This document shows, piece after piece, positions 1-8,479 of a stretch of DNA of 64,000 bases. Position 1 is the first letter of the stretch; each line of letters begins with the position of its first letter. Origin of the DNA: Pyrinomonadaceae bacterium (lineage in GTDB: Bacteria > Acidobacteriota > Blastocatellia > Pyrinomonadales > Pyrinomonadaceae); assembly GCA_021463165.1 (NCBI GenBank), contig JAJTWY010000007.1, positions 1 to 64,000 of the forward strand. Direction: 5' to 3'. The position numbers and the translations under genes are program-made. The notes under the pieces were generated by a model that was not told the DNA's origin, did not search any database, and saw only the letters and a list, made by a program, of their open reading frames with translations.

Positions 1-17
1 GAAAGCCCCATGTTTAT

Positions 18-94
18 TGGTCGGGACGGCGAGATTTGAACTCACGACCTCTCGCACCCCAAGCGAACGCGCTACCAGACTGCGCTACGTCCCG
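18..94 (-). tRNA. tRNA-Pro (anticodon GGG)
   Basis: Read on the minus strand, 77 nt fold as a full cloverleaf. The 7-bp acceptor stem pairs positions 94-88 with 28-22, followed by the discriminator base A and an encoded CCA. The anticodon loop is TTGGGGT, giving anticodon GGG for proline, and the T-loop TTCAAAT is present. It decodes CCC and CCT. It sits at the window edge, so its upstream neighbour is unseen. Confidence 0.95.
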
Positions 95-191
95 AAATCG
101 AATTCATAGCTTAGTTTTGCGAGTGGAAAATGTCAACCGCCAGAAAAGTCACCACGGATGCAGGGGCAGATGTCCCCTTCAAGGTCGTAAG

Positions 192-692
192 CTAATACGA
201 GCGCGGTTCCCGCAGGAATTCGCGAAGCTCCAAGAGGTGGCTCGCCAAGGTCTTGAGGGCCTCTTTTTGGTCGGGCGTGAAAGCCGTGGCAGGTGTCGGA
301 GCGGCCCCGCTATCACCATTCTCTGCCGACTCGGAAACCTCGCTCTGAAAGCCTGCGTCAAAGAGCAACGGAGCCCCTGTCGGGCCAAGAGCTACCGGTT
401 TATTATTAGCGGCTTCCTTCGGACGAGTACCCTCCCTGAGTTCGGCTTGGAGCTTTTTTCGGGCGCCCGCGATGGTAAACATCTCGTTGTACAACAGGTG
501 TTTTATGCGAACGGCTATCTCAACATCACGGCGACGGTAGCTCCGCTGGCCCGATCCGTTCTTCTGGGGCGAGAGTGTGGAAAATTCGGTTTCCCAGTAA
601 CGGAGAACGTGAGCCTGCACACCGACGATCTCGCAGACCTCACCTATCTTAAAATAGATCTTATCTGGTATCGCCACCGATTCGTCGCGCAT
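192..692 (-). CDS. MerR-family transcriptional regulator
   Basis: A 166-residue DNA-binding protein. Residues about 12-80 form the winged helix-turn-helix of the MerR superfamily: the start of the helix near [11 protein letters not shown], the RYWE motif near residues 31-34, and an RSYRRRDVE wing. The C-terminal part (about 90-166) is Ala/Pro-rich, lacks the cysteines of metal-sensing MerR proteins, and gives no hint of an effector. It is divergent from thiL with an 80-bp intergenic region holding a direct repeat TTATTGTA at 736-743 and 749-756. That repeat could be its operator, though MerR sites are normally dyads. Start ATG at 692. The family call is secure; target genes are unknown. Confidence 0.85.
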   Translation of the reverse strand: MRDESVAIPDKIYFKIGEVCEIVGVQAHVLRYWETEFSTLSPQKNGSGQRSYRRRDVEIAVRIKHLLYNEMFTIAGARKKLQAELREGTRPKEAANNKPVALGPTGAPLLFDAGFQSEVSESAENGDSGAAPTPATAFTPDQKEALKTLASHLLELREFLREPRSY

Positions 693-772
693 AGTTGATC
701 GCTCTGTGTTAAAGTTGAGGTTAAATAATTCAGCGTTATTGTATGCATTTATTGTACTTGTGTCAATGATCG

Positions 773-1732
773 ATGGCCTCTGAATTCGACTTCATAAATA
801 ACATTAAGTCCCGTTATCACCTGGACAAGATCGGCGACGATTGTGCGATCCTGCCCAAGAATGAAACGACCGACCTGCTTATCACGGCCGACATGTTGGT
901 CGAGGACGTCGATTTTAGGTTGGAATGGACGAACGCGCGTTCTCTCGGCCACAAATCTCTCGCGGTTTCGCTGTCAGATATCGCCGCCATGGGTGGGAAC
1001 CCAACGTTCTCGATTCTGTCTATCGCGATCCCCGAGGTACTGTGGAAAACTGACTTTCTTGAGAATTTCTACGATGGTTGGACCAGCCTTGCATCCGCGT
1101 ACGACGTCGAACTAGTGGGCGGCGACATCTCCAGAACCAATGAAAAGCTGGTCATCGATTCCACCGTCTTGGGTGAGGTTGCCCGGGGAAGGTCTGTCCT
1201 CCGGTCGACCGCGGGTGTTGGCGACGCTATTTTCGTAACCGGCTATCTCGGCGGGGCCGCCGCTGGGCTGAAGCTGCTCGAAAATGGGCTCCGACCTAAT
1301 GATCGGATCGATCCACAAATGAAGCATTTGCTCCTCAGACAACTTCAACCTATACCTAATGTACAGACCTCTATCATGTTGCATACACGCGGCTTAGCAA
1401 GTAGCCTGATCGATATAAGTGATGGGCTTTCATCTGATATCTTTCATATCGCTAACGCAAGCGGAGTAGGATGTCGGTTGATGGTCGACAAGATACCGAT
1501 CGATCCGGCGATCGCTCCCGTTCTCGGTGACGGTCCGCTTGCATTCGATCTAGCCCTGAATGGCGGCGAGGACTTCGAATTGCTCTTGACCGTCAAGCAA
1601 GAGAATTTTTCCGCCGTTCAGGATCTCGGTTTTCATCACATCGGCGAGGTCACCGCGAATGTTGGTGTTGTCGAACTTATCGAAGACGACAAATCGACGA
1701 TTCTGAAACCGAAGGGGTTCCGCCATTTCTAA
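773..1732 (+). CDS. thiL: Thiamine-monophosphate kinase
   Basis: Phosphorylates thiamine monophosphate with ATP to give thiamine diphosphate, the last step of cofactor synthesis in the cytosol. The 319-residue length is typical. Family motifs are in order: KIGDDCAIL near residues 19-27 (metal and ATP binding), GGDISRT in the middle, [11 protein letters not shown] and [12 protein letters not shown] in the C-terminal PurM-like domain. No other thiamine gene is adjacent and there is no room for a TPP riboswitch upstream. The start ATG lacks a clear Shine-Dalgarno site. SelD and PurL share the fold, but the motif set is that of ThiL. Confidence 0.93.
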   Translation: MASEFDFINNIKSRYHLDKIGDDCAILPKNETTDLLITADMLVEDVDFRLEWTNARSLGHKSLAVSLSDIAAMGGNPTFSILSIAIPEVLWKTDFLENFYDGWTSLASAYDVELVGGDISRTNEKLVIDSTVLGEVARGRSVLRSTAGVGDAIFVTGYLGGAAAGLKLLENGLRPNDRIDPQMKHLLLRQLQPIPNVQTSIMLHTRGLASSLIDISDGLSSDIFHIANASGVGCRLMVDKIPIDPAIAPVLGDGPLAFDLALNGGEDFELLLTVKQENFSAVQDLGFHHIGEVTANVGVVELIEDDKSTILKPKGFRHF

Positions 1733-1767
1733 TTCTTGCGTCCCGCAGGCGGGCGAACCGTGCGAGC

Positions 1768-3330
1768 TCATTCCTGTCCTATAAGATCAGCGTCCGCGAT
1801 AGCGCCTGAGAGATAGAAACTCCTTGGAGCAAACCGATAGCGCTTTGAAGCGACTGTCAGAGTATAGGTCTTACCTGTGGGCACGTTTGAGAATTCGTAG
1901 AGGCCGAACGAGCTGGTCGTTGCAGTACTGATGATCATGCCATCGTCGATCAGATTCACGCGCAGATCCCGGATCGGTGCTCCGTTCGGCCGAAGAACGC
2001 GTCCTTTGATCGAAGAACTACCCGGGTGGTAGCGGACAAGCCCGAAGTTCGCGAAGATTCCGACGGTCCGGCCGACGACAACTATCCCGCCATCCGGGGC
2101 GATGGCAAGGCCGTTCGCAACATCGGTCGCGTCACCGACCATCGTCAGGATCGCTCCACCTCCTCCGAATGTCTGATCAAGCGTTCCATTTGCGGCAGTT
2201 CGAACGAGCGCGAAATCGTTGTTGATCCCGTTGCTTCCAAACCCGGCGGCAACAACCTTACCGTCAGGCTGCACTGCGACAGCCAGAGCCAAGGCTGCCG
2301 TGCTGCTGAAAGGAATGATCACCGATCCATTCGCACCAAACCCATTATCAACCGAACCATCGGCGAGAAATCGGGCGATGAGAAACCGGTTCGGCGAGCC
2401 GTTTCTGATGCACCCGGCGATCACGATATTACCGTCAGATGCGAGTGCGAGTGACAGTGCCTCGTCTGCGTCTGGGCTGAACGAATGACGAGAAATGCCA
2501 TCCTGGCCAAACGTGCGGTCGAGACTTCCGTCCGTCTCGAATCGGATCACGACCGTGTCTGTGCTCGGCCCGGCATCATAGAATCCTCCGACCACTATCC
2601 GGCCGTCCTGCTGTATTCCCAAGCCGTATGCCTGGTCGTTGCCCGTGCCCACGGCCGTAACCACGATCCCGTTCCCGGTCCCGTTTTCACCGTCAAAACC
2701 GCCATCGAGTGTGCCGTCCGGATTCAGGCGGACGACAACAATATCGTTCGTCGCCCCGTTGAGGCCGAAACCTGCAACGGCGATCATGCCGTCCGGATCA
2801 ACGGCAATCGACCTAGCCAGCGAACTGCCGCTGGTCGCGGGAACGATCGCCTTGCCATTGCTGCCGAAGCTATCATCGAGAGATCCGTCGTTGTTGTAAC
2901 GCACGATCGCGATGTCGCCTCTGACCCCATTGTAGGTTTGGCCCGCAAGCAGGAATTTGCCGTCGGCCTGTATCGCTATCGAGTAGGCTTCGTCTTCCCG
3001 AGAGATCGGTGTGAGAACCATCCCGGTTCCATTGAAGGTTGTGTCGAGGGTTCCGTCCGCATTGTGCCGAACCACGGCGAAATCGTTGTCTGTTCCGTTG
3101 TACGCGAATCCGGCGGAGAGGATCTTGCCATCGGGCTGGACAGCGACCGCCTGGGCGACGGCGTTCCCGACCCCGACTCGTGTTGTAACCAGCCCTTGAG
3201 TGCCGAAGCTCAGATCGACCATTTGACCGGATGTGCCAGCCGCGAGAAGAGCAGTCGCGTCCTCTGGAACTGCCGCGTATCCCGCAAACATGGCGATCAC
3301 GAGGGCTGCTGTTAGGGCATAGACTCTCAT
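1768..3330 (-). CDS. Secreted delta-60 repeat protein with C-terminal carboxypeptidase-regulatory-like module
   Basis: A 520-residue exported protein. The reading frame is open back to 3441, but the ATG at 3330 begins a clean signal peptide (hydrophobic run VYALTAALVIAMFAGYAA), so this start is chosen. About seven repeats of roughly 55 residues follow, each with the delta-60 pattern of xPDGKIxxAG, FxxVRxxxDGTLDxxFG, predicting a beta-propeller. The last 80 residues are a Greek-key carboxypeptidase-regulatory-like domain (GRVLRPNGAPI, FGLYEFSNVPTGKTYTL, SKRYRFAPR). Nearly the same module ends the protein at 17183-19282. Function is unknown; a surface or periplasmic location is inferred. Confidence 0.85.
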   Translation of the reverse strand: MRVYALTAALVIAMFAGYAAVPEDATALLAAGTSGQMVDLSFGTQGLVTTRVGVGNAVAQAVAVQPDGKILSAGFAYNGTDNDFAVVRHNADGTLDTTFNGTGMVLTPISREDEAYSIAIQADGKFLLAGQTYNGVRGDIAIVRYNNDGSLDDSFGSNGKAIVPATSGSSLARSIAVDPDGMIAVAGFGLNGATNDIVVVRLNPDGTLDGGFDGENGTGNGIVVTAVGTGNDQAYGLGIQQDGRIVVGGFYDAGPSTDTVVIRFETDGSLDRTFGQDGISRHSFSPDADEALSLALASDGNIVIAGCIRNGSPNRFLIARFLADGSVDNGFGANGSVIIPFSSTAALALAVAVQPDGKVVAAGFGSNGINNDFALVRTAANGTLDQTFGGGGAILTMVGDATDVANGLAIAPDGGIVVVGRTVGIFANFGLVRYHPGSSSIKGRVLRPNGAPIRDLRVNLIDDGMIISTATTSSFGLYEFSNVPTGKTYTLTVASKRYRFAPRSFYLSGAIADADLIGQE

Positions 3331-3468
3331 CTTATTTTCGAAACTGATGATCGATCGTTTTCCGGACGACTTCCTTATGATGATATGACGGATCGAAGGA
3401 TTTTTATTCCAATGATCGGGTGAACAAGATGTCGTTTTCACATCTTGGTGTACAACTAGATATTGTGC

Positions 3469-3497
3469 TTGCGTTTAACATATTTTAGGTTTAAATT
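3469..3497 (+). promoter_or_regulatory. Candidate sigma-70 promoter for the HNH gene
   Basis: TTGCGT and TAAATT are separated by exactly 17 bp. Transcription would start near 3505, giving a leader of about 95 nt before the TTG start at 3601. Inference from consensus only. Confidence 0.4.
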
Positions 3498-3600
3498 TAT
3501 CGGTAGAGCCGTACAGGTGCGCCTCGACACATAAACCTACAATTTATCTGTTCGAACCTTCACCCTACTCGGTGCCCGAAGTATAGAGGAGGAGAGAATT

Positions 3601-4158
3601 TTGCTTACAGGAAGAGTATTGCTTTTGAACTTTTCATACGAGCCGCTCGGCACGGTGGGCGTTGCTCGTGCTGTCTGCCTATGGTTTCGCGGCGCGGTTT
3701 TTGTCGAAGAAAACGATGGCGACAATGTTCTCCACTCTCCTTCGACCATTTTTCCGGTTCCCTCCGTGATCAGGCTTCGTAACTATATCCACGTTAAGCG
3801 TCACAACCGCGAAACGACTATGAAGCGTGCACGGATCTATATCCGCGACCGCTATCGCTGCCAGTACTGCGGCGAGCATCGTCATGCAAAGGATCTGACG
3901 CTCGATCACATTTTTCCGCGTGCCCAGGGCGGCGAATCTACCCCGCAGAACCTGGTCACGGCGTGCGTAAAATGCAACCAGCGGAAAGGCAACCGGACGC
4001 CGGAACAGGCCAGGATGCCGCTGCTGACGTCGCAGAAGCTGCTTCGCCTCGGCCTCGACCATGTTTTACTTTGCCACTACGCGGAGAACCGTCCTGAATG
4101 GAGAAAGTATCTCTTTATGGATGATATCGAGGAAGAAAATGTGGTGATCGCCGCCTAG
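3601..4158 (+). CDS. HNH endonuclease family protein
   Basis: A 185-residue protein with a C-terminal HNH nuclease fold. Zinc-knuckle cysteines are C87/C90 and C122/C125, the catalytic DH is at residues 102-103 (LTLDHIFPRAQGG), and the motif ends with Asn126 of CNQRKG. The N-terminal 70 residues (LLLNFSYEPLGTVGVARAV) match the conserved lead domain of free-standing bacterial HNH proteins of this type, which are common and not linked to any intron or restriction system. The start is TTG, supported by a strong GGAGGAG ribosome site just upstream. DNA cleavage is inferred from the intact motif; the biological role is unknown. Confidence 0.88.
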   Translation: MLTGRVLLLNFSYEPLGTVGVARAVCLWFRGAVFVEENDGDNVLHSPSTIFPVPSVIRLRNYIHVKRHNRETTMKRARIYIRDRYRCQYCGEHRHAKDLTLDHIFPRAQGGESTPQNLVTACVKCNQRKGNRTPEQARMPLLTSQKLLRLGLDHVLLCHYAENRPEWRKYLFMDDIEEENVVIAA

Positions 4159-4269
4159 GATCCTCCGCGGCTACGCGCTGTTCTTCATTCGTATTCTTCG
4201 AGGGAAAAACCACTTTTGGACTTTCTGTTATCGCATCGTTGCCCGATGCTGCTCTCTTGTGCCGCACGG

Positions 4270-4298
4270 TTGGCAAAAAGATCTATCGCTGTTAACGT
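4270..4298 (+). promoter_or_regulatory. Candidate sigma-70 promoter
   Basis: TTGGCA and TAACGT are separated by 17 bp, upstream of the ATG at 4314. The implied leader is under 15 nt. Consensus match only. Confidence 0.4.
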
Positions 4299-4313
4299 CG
4301 GCTTACAACCCGT

Positions 4314-4745
4314 ATGAGATTCAGGAGTGAAGCTGAGATCGAAGAAGTTGTTCGCTCCTTCGAAGACGGCACCGTTACCCGTGGCGCATGGAAACACGCG
4401 GAGCACCTTACAGTCGCACTTTATTATGTGACCCTACACGATATTGATACGGCAACCGCGAGGATGCGTTCGGGTATTTTTAATCTTCTTAGGGCATTTG
4501 AGGTCGATCTGACCAAAGAAATGCCGTATCACGAGACATTGACGGTTTTCTGGATGCGAACGGTTGCTGAGTTCAACGCATCGAAGAAGGGCGTTTCACT
4601 GCTTGAGAAGGCGAACGGCCTCATCGCGGAATATGACAAGGATTATCCGCTCCGCTACTACACCCGTGAGCACTTGTTTTCTGATGAAGCAAGGGCGAAA
4701 TTTGTCGAAGGTGATCTCCTGCCCGAATTTGTCGGTGAGAAGTAG
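4314..4745 (+). CDS. Conserved hypothetical protein
   Basis: A 143-residue soluble, mostly helical protein with no signal peptide or membrane segment. Residues 20-45 (GTVTRGAWKHAEHLTVALYYVTLHD) and LFSDEARAKFVEGDLLPEF near the end have the compact, charged look of a conserved family, including WKHAEHL with a histidine pair that could bind metal. I do not recognise a function. It is preceded by a plausible promoter and followed by the sigma factor gene after 113 bp, so it is probably a single-gene unit. Confidence 0.65.
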   Translation: MRFRSEAEIEEVVRSFEDGTVTRGAWKHAEHLTVALYYVTLHDIDTATARMRSGIFNLLRAFEVDLTKEMPYHETLTVFWMRTVAEFNASKKGVSLLEKANGLIAEYDKDYPLRYYTREHLFSDEARAKFVEGDLLPEFVGEK

Positions 4746-4858
4746 CGGCGGCCTGATCACACCTTTCGGGGCGCTTGTAACAGGACATCGGTCCGGTCCA
4801 GAGTTGCTGCCGGAACGGTCCGATATGTGATAAGTTAGTTCGGACTGGATCAAGCGAA

Positions 4859-5425
4859 ATGGTTGATGGGCAGCATCACGACGTTACGGAACTCCTGCAG
4901 AAGTGGAGCGCGGGAAACGAGGAAGTTCTCGAGGAATTGACGCCTGTGATCTACGCGGAGCTTCATAAGATCGCCCGGGGCTACATGCATCGCGAACGTG
5001 ACGGACATACGCTGCAGACGACCGCTCTAGTCAACGAGGCTTATATGCGGCTTGTCGACTGGAAATCGGCAAAGTTTGAAAACCGTGCGCATTTTTTCGG
5101 TGTGTCAGCCCAACTGATGCGCCGGATCCTGGTCGATTTCGCCAGAAAGCGGCCAAAGGTTGACAATAAGCAGGTTTTTCAGGTTTCACTTGACGAAGCT
5201 TTCGACATCGCCGACGGAAGGGACGCCGACCTTGTCGCCCTCGACGAGGCTTTGGAGGAACTCGCTAGATTTGACGAACGAAAGTCTAAGATCGTCGAGA
5301 TGAAATTCTTCGGCGGCTTAAGTGTGGAAGAAATGGCCCAAGTGCTTGGTGTTGCCGAGATCACGGTCCTCCGCGAATGGCAGAAAGCAAAAGCGTGGCT
5401 TTATCTCCAGCTAAATCCGAGCTGA
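4859..5425 (+). CDS. ECF-type RNA polymerase sigma factor (Sig-70_X6 type)
   Basis: A 188-residue sigma factor. Region 2 spans about residues 10-95 (YAELHKIARGYMHRERDGHTLQTTALVNEAYMRLV, then HFFGVSAQLMRRILVDFARKR). Region 4 is near residues 130-185 (FDERKSKIVEMKFFGGLSVEEMAQVLGVAEITVLREWQKAKAWL). The LQTTALVNEAYMRL signature is characteristic of the ECF group usually found beside Ser/Thr kinases in Acidobacteria and Planctomycetes. The kinase gene follows after 19 bp, so the two are almost certainly co-transcribed, and the kinase is the likely regulator of, or output partner for, this sigma factor. No anti-sigma gene is seen. Confidence 0.92.
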   Translation: MVDGQHHDVTELLQKWSAGNEEVLEELTPVIYAELHKIARGYMHRERDGHTLQTTALVNEAYMRLVDWKSAKFENRAHFFGVSAQLMRRILVDFARKRPKVDNKQVFQVSLDEAFDIADGRDADLVALDEALEELARFDERKSKIVEMKFFGGLSVEEMAQVLGVAEITVLREWQKAKAWLYLQLNPS

Positions 5426-5444
5426 TTTAGCTCTAGGCATCAAG

Positions 5445-8330
5445 ATGGACCCAGAACGCTGGAAGCAAATTGACGATCTCGTCGATCTCGCACTCGACAT
5501 TCCGGAAAGCGACCGTGCATCCTTCGTAAGCTCGAAAGCGGGTGGCGACAGCGATCTCGAAAGGGCGGTTCTGGAGCTGCTCGCCGCGCAGGGACAATCG
5601 AACAGATTCCTGCAGCATTCCGCCATGCAGATCGTTGCTCAGGCGATCGCGGGTGAGGAGCCGCGTGTCAGATCCCAATCGCTTGTCGGCCGGAAACTTG
5701 CGACCTATCGGATCGAAAAGCTCTTGGGAGCCGGCGGGATGGGCGAAGTCTATCTCGCATTCGACGAGAAGATGCGGCGCAACGTCGCTCTCAAGATATT
5801 GCCTGCCGAATATGGGTCACACGACGAGCGCGTCCGTCGATTCGAACTTGAAGCCCGGGCGATCTCAAAACTTAACCATCCAAACATTGTGACCATCTAC
5901 GATGTTGGTAACGTAGACGGGATCAACTACATTGCGACTGAGTTCGTCGAGGGGAAAACGCTCCGCGAATTGATCGGCAGCAAGTTCAAGCTTCGAAATG
6001 TGATGGCGAATTCCATCCAGATCTGCGACGCACTTTCTGCTGCTCATGCCGAAGGCATCGTTCATCGCGACATCAAGCCCGAAAATATAATGATCCGAAA
6101 GGATGGCTACGCCAAGATCCTCGATTTCGGCGTAGCCAAACTGACGGAGTTGGGACCGGAGACGATCCGGAAGCTCGGCAACACGACGCGCGGGATGATC
6201 ATCGGCACGCCCGGCTATATGTCGCCGGCCCAGGTCAGCGGTGACACGGTCGATCACCGCTCCGATCTTTGGGGCTGCGGAGTCGTGCTCTACGAATTCC
6301 TGACTGGAAAACATCCGTTCAAAGGGAAGAACCGGCAGGCGACCTTCCAAGCAATAATCAGCGAGAACCCGCCCCCGCCGAGCTCGATCGATCCCGAACT
6401 TCCCGAGGCGATCGACCACATCCTCGCGAAGGTGCTCGAAAAGGACGCCGACAAGGGATATCAGACTGCCGCAGACCTAAGGGCCGACCTGAAGATCGTA
6501 AAGCGCGAGCTCGACTCCTTCGCTACCAGCGATGGGCATTCGAGCAGTTCTTTTACCTTTCGGCGGGAGCGAAGAAGCCGATGGCCGATCGTTGTCGCGG
6601 CCGCCGCATCAGTTCTGGTTGCGGTGCTTGTCACCGTTTACATCGTTTTCCTTCGCGAATCCGCCGAGGCAAAAGGGCCCGACTGGGCAACTGCCAGCAG
6701 CGTTAATATCACCAATCAGCCGGGTATAGAATACTTTCCCAGCCTGTCGCCCGACGGAAAAGACATCGTGTTCGCGGGCGAAGAGAACGGCCCATTAGAC
6801 ATTTTCGTCCAGCGGATCGGCAGCAAACGTGCGTTGAACCTTACACCGGGTTCGCCGGCCGATGACACTCAGCCCGCCTTCTCGCCCGGCGGTGATCTGA
6901 TCGCCTTTCGTTCTGAGCGGGAACCCGCAGGTATCTACACGATGGAAGTTTCCGGCGATAACCTTCGGCGCGTCGCAGATTTTGGCTTTCATCCCTCTTG
7001 GTCGCCGGATGGCAAACAGCTTGTCGTAAGCAGTTGGGGCCGCGACCGGCCTACCGTACGGCCACAACCTAACGAGTTTCTCGCCATCGTCGACGTCCAG
7101 TCAGGCTCGCATAAAAAGCTCATCGAACTCGAAGCAACATTTCCATCTTGGTCGCCAAATGGCCATCGCATCGCATACTGGTACTACACCGGAACCTACG
7201 GCCGGCGTGATATCGCCACGATCCCCGCCGGAGGAGGCGAGCCGGTCGTGGTAGCAAAAGATTTCGCGGTTTCAAACTGGAATCCGGTCTGGTCACCGGA
7301 TGGCAAATTCCTCTATTTCGTATCGGGCCGTTCGGGCAAGATGGGGTTCTGGCGCATCGCGATCGACGAAACTACCGGCAGGACCAGCGGTGAACCTGTC
7401 GCCGTGGTGACCCCGTCGACCTTTAGCCGTCATATTACGTTCTCGCGTGACGGCACGCGAATGGCCTACGTTCAGACCGAGGACACGTCAAATATCCAAG
7501 GCGTAAATTTTGATGCACAGAACACAAAACCCCTCGGCGATCCGTTTTGGATCACGGAAGGAGATCGCGAACTATCGCGTGCCGTGCTTTCGCCGGACGG
7601 AACTCAGTTTGCGGTCAGGCTCAATCGGCCGACCCAGGAAGACATCGTCACCGTCGGGCGCGACGGCCGTGAATGGCGGGATGTGACCAACGATGAATCC
7701 TTCGAGCGCTATGTCCGCTGGTCGCCCGACGGCAAGCGGCTGGCATTCGCGTCCGATCGCGACAGCGGCGGTGAGGTTTGGACATCGAACGCCGACGGGA
7801 CCGGCCTGCAACGGCTGACATACAGCGCGGTCGAAGGGATCGTCACAGGTTTCCCCGTTTGGGCGCCGGACGGGAGGCTCGCCGTGCTGAATGGCGGCGT
7901 AACGTCCGTGCTCGATCCAACTCGCTCACAGCTCGAGCAGACTCCCGAGGTCATTCCGGCGGGACCTGGTTTGACGATCCGCGGCTGGGATTGGTCTCCT
8001 GACGGCAGCAAACTTTGCGGCATCATCAACCAGGACAAGCGTCGTCACATTGGATACTACGACTTCAATACAAAAAAATATGAGATCGTCGTTCCGGATG
8101 CCAATTACCTCCCAGCCTGGCTGCCCGACAGCAGGCAGCTAATATACTCGGATGACGAAAGTAAGGTGTTTCTCGTCGATATCGTCGCAAAACGACCCCG
8201 ACTGATCCTGACCAACCCAAGGCTGCGGATTCGAAGCCCTTTTGTAAGCTCAGACGGCAAATTGCTTTACTACACGGCCGCCCTTCTTCGATCGGACATC
8301 TGGCTGCTCGATCTCGGCGGAAAACATTAA
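5445..8330 (+). CDS. Membrane Ser/Thr protein kinase with extracytoplasmic PD40/TolB-like propeller
   Basis: A 961-residue Hanks-type kinase. Residues 1-85 are a helical lead domain common in sigma-linked kinases. The kinase domain (about 87-350) has the Gly loop GAGGMGEVY, lysine in VALKIL, catalytic HRDIKPENIM and DFGVAK. A membrane helix lies near residues 380-400 (WPIVVAAAASVLVAVLVTVYIVFL region). The rest is a WD40-like propeller with repeated SPDGK or SWSPDG units and would face the periplasm as sensor. Odd point: the APE-type motif reads MSPAQV, so Ala262 replaces the usual glutamate. It is coupled to the ECF sigma gene upstream. Kinase identity is clear; the ligand is unknown. Confidence 0.93.
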   Translation: MDPERWKQIDDLVDLALDIPESDRASFVSSKAGGDSDLERAVLELLAAQGQSNRFLQHSAMQIVAQAIAGEEPRVRSQSLVGRKLATYRIEKLLGAGGMGEVYLAFDEKMRRNVALKILPAEYGSHDERVRRFELEARAISKLNHPNIVTIYDVGNVDGINYIATEFVEGKTLRELIGSKFKLRNVMANSIQICDALSAAHAEGIVHRDIKPENIMIRKDGYAKILDFGVAKLTELGPETIRKLGNTTRGMIIGTPGYMSPAQVSGDTVDHRSDLWGCGVVLYEFLTGKHPFKGKNRQATFQAIISENPPPPSSIDPELPEAIDHILAKVLEKDADKGYQTAADLRADLKIVKRELDSFATSDGHSSSSFTFRRERRSRWPIVVAAAASVLVAVLVTVYIVFLRESAEAKGPDWATASSVNITNQPGIEYFPSLSPDGKDIVFAGEENGPLDIFVQRIGSKRALNLTPGSPADDTQPAFSPGGDLIAFRSEREPAGIYTMEVSGDNLRRVADFGFHPSWSPDGKQLVVSSWGRDRPTVRPQPNEFLAIVDVQSGSHKKLIELEATFPSWSPNGHRIAYWYYTGTYGRRDIATIPAGGGEPVVVAKDFAVSNWNPVWSPDGKFLYFVSGRSGKMGFWRIAIDETTGRTSGEPVAVVTPSTFSRHITFSRDGTRMAYVQTEDTSNIQGVNFDAQNTKPLGDPFWITEGDRELSRAVLSPDGTQFAVRLNRPTQEDIVTVGRDGREWRDVTNDESFERYVRWSPDGKRLAFASDRDSGGEVWTSNADGTGLQRLTYSAVEGIVTGFPVWAPDGRLAVLNGGVTSVLDPTRSQLEQTPEVIPAGPGLTIRGWDWSPDGSKLCGIINQDKRRHIGYYDFNTKKYEIVVPDANYLPAWLPDSRQLIYSDDESKVFLVDIVAKRPRLILTNPRLRIRSPFVSSDGKLLYYTAALLRSDIWLLDLGGKH

Positions 8331-8418
8331 GCAAGGGCAAGAAGAACAAATCCTTCACAAAAATCGCCTGCCACGAACGTAGCTGACGGGACAATTTGAT
8401 GCCGCCACTTTAGCTGGC

Positions 8419-8449
8419 ATATTTCGTGGGTTCCCACGATATTTCGTGG
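8419..8449. repeat. Direct repeat with embedded dyad upstream of cysS
   Basis: ATATTTCGTGG occurs at 8419-8429 and again at 8439-8449, exactly 20 bp (about two helical turns) apart. Between them TCGTGGG and CCCACGA form a 7-bp dyad with a TT centre (8424-8439). Such phasing is typical of a regulator binding site. A possible minus-10 (TATATT, 8466-8471) lies just downstream, only 8 bp before the cysS ATG. Confidence 0.5.
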
Positions 8450-8479
8450 TTACCTCGTTATCGCGTATATTTTAGCTTT

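Noticed and set aside
36..698. 220-codon plus-strand open frame over tRNA-Pro and the MerR gene
   Set aside because: It starts inside the tRNA gene and is antisense to a clear MerR regulator.
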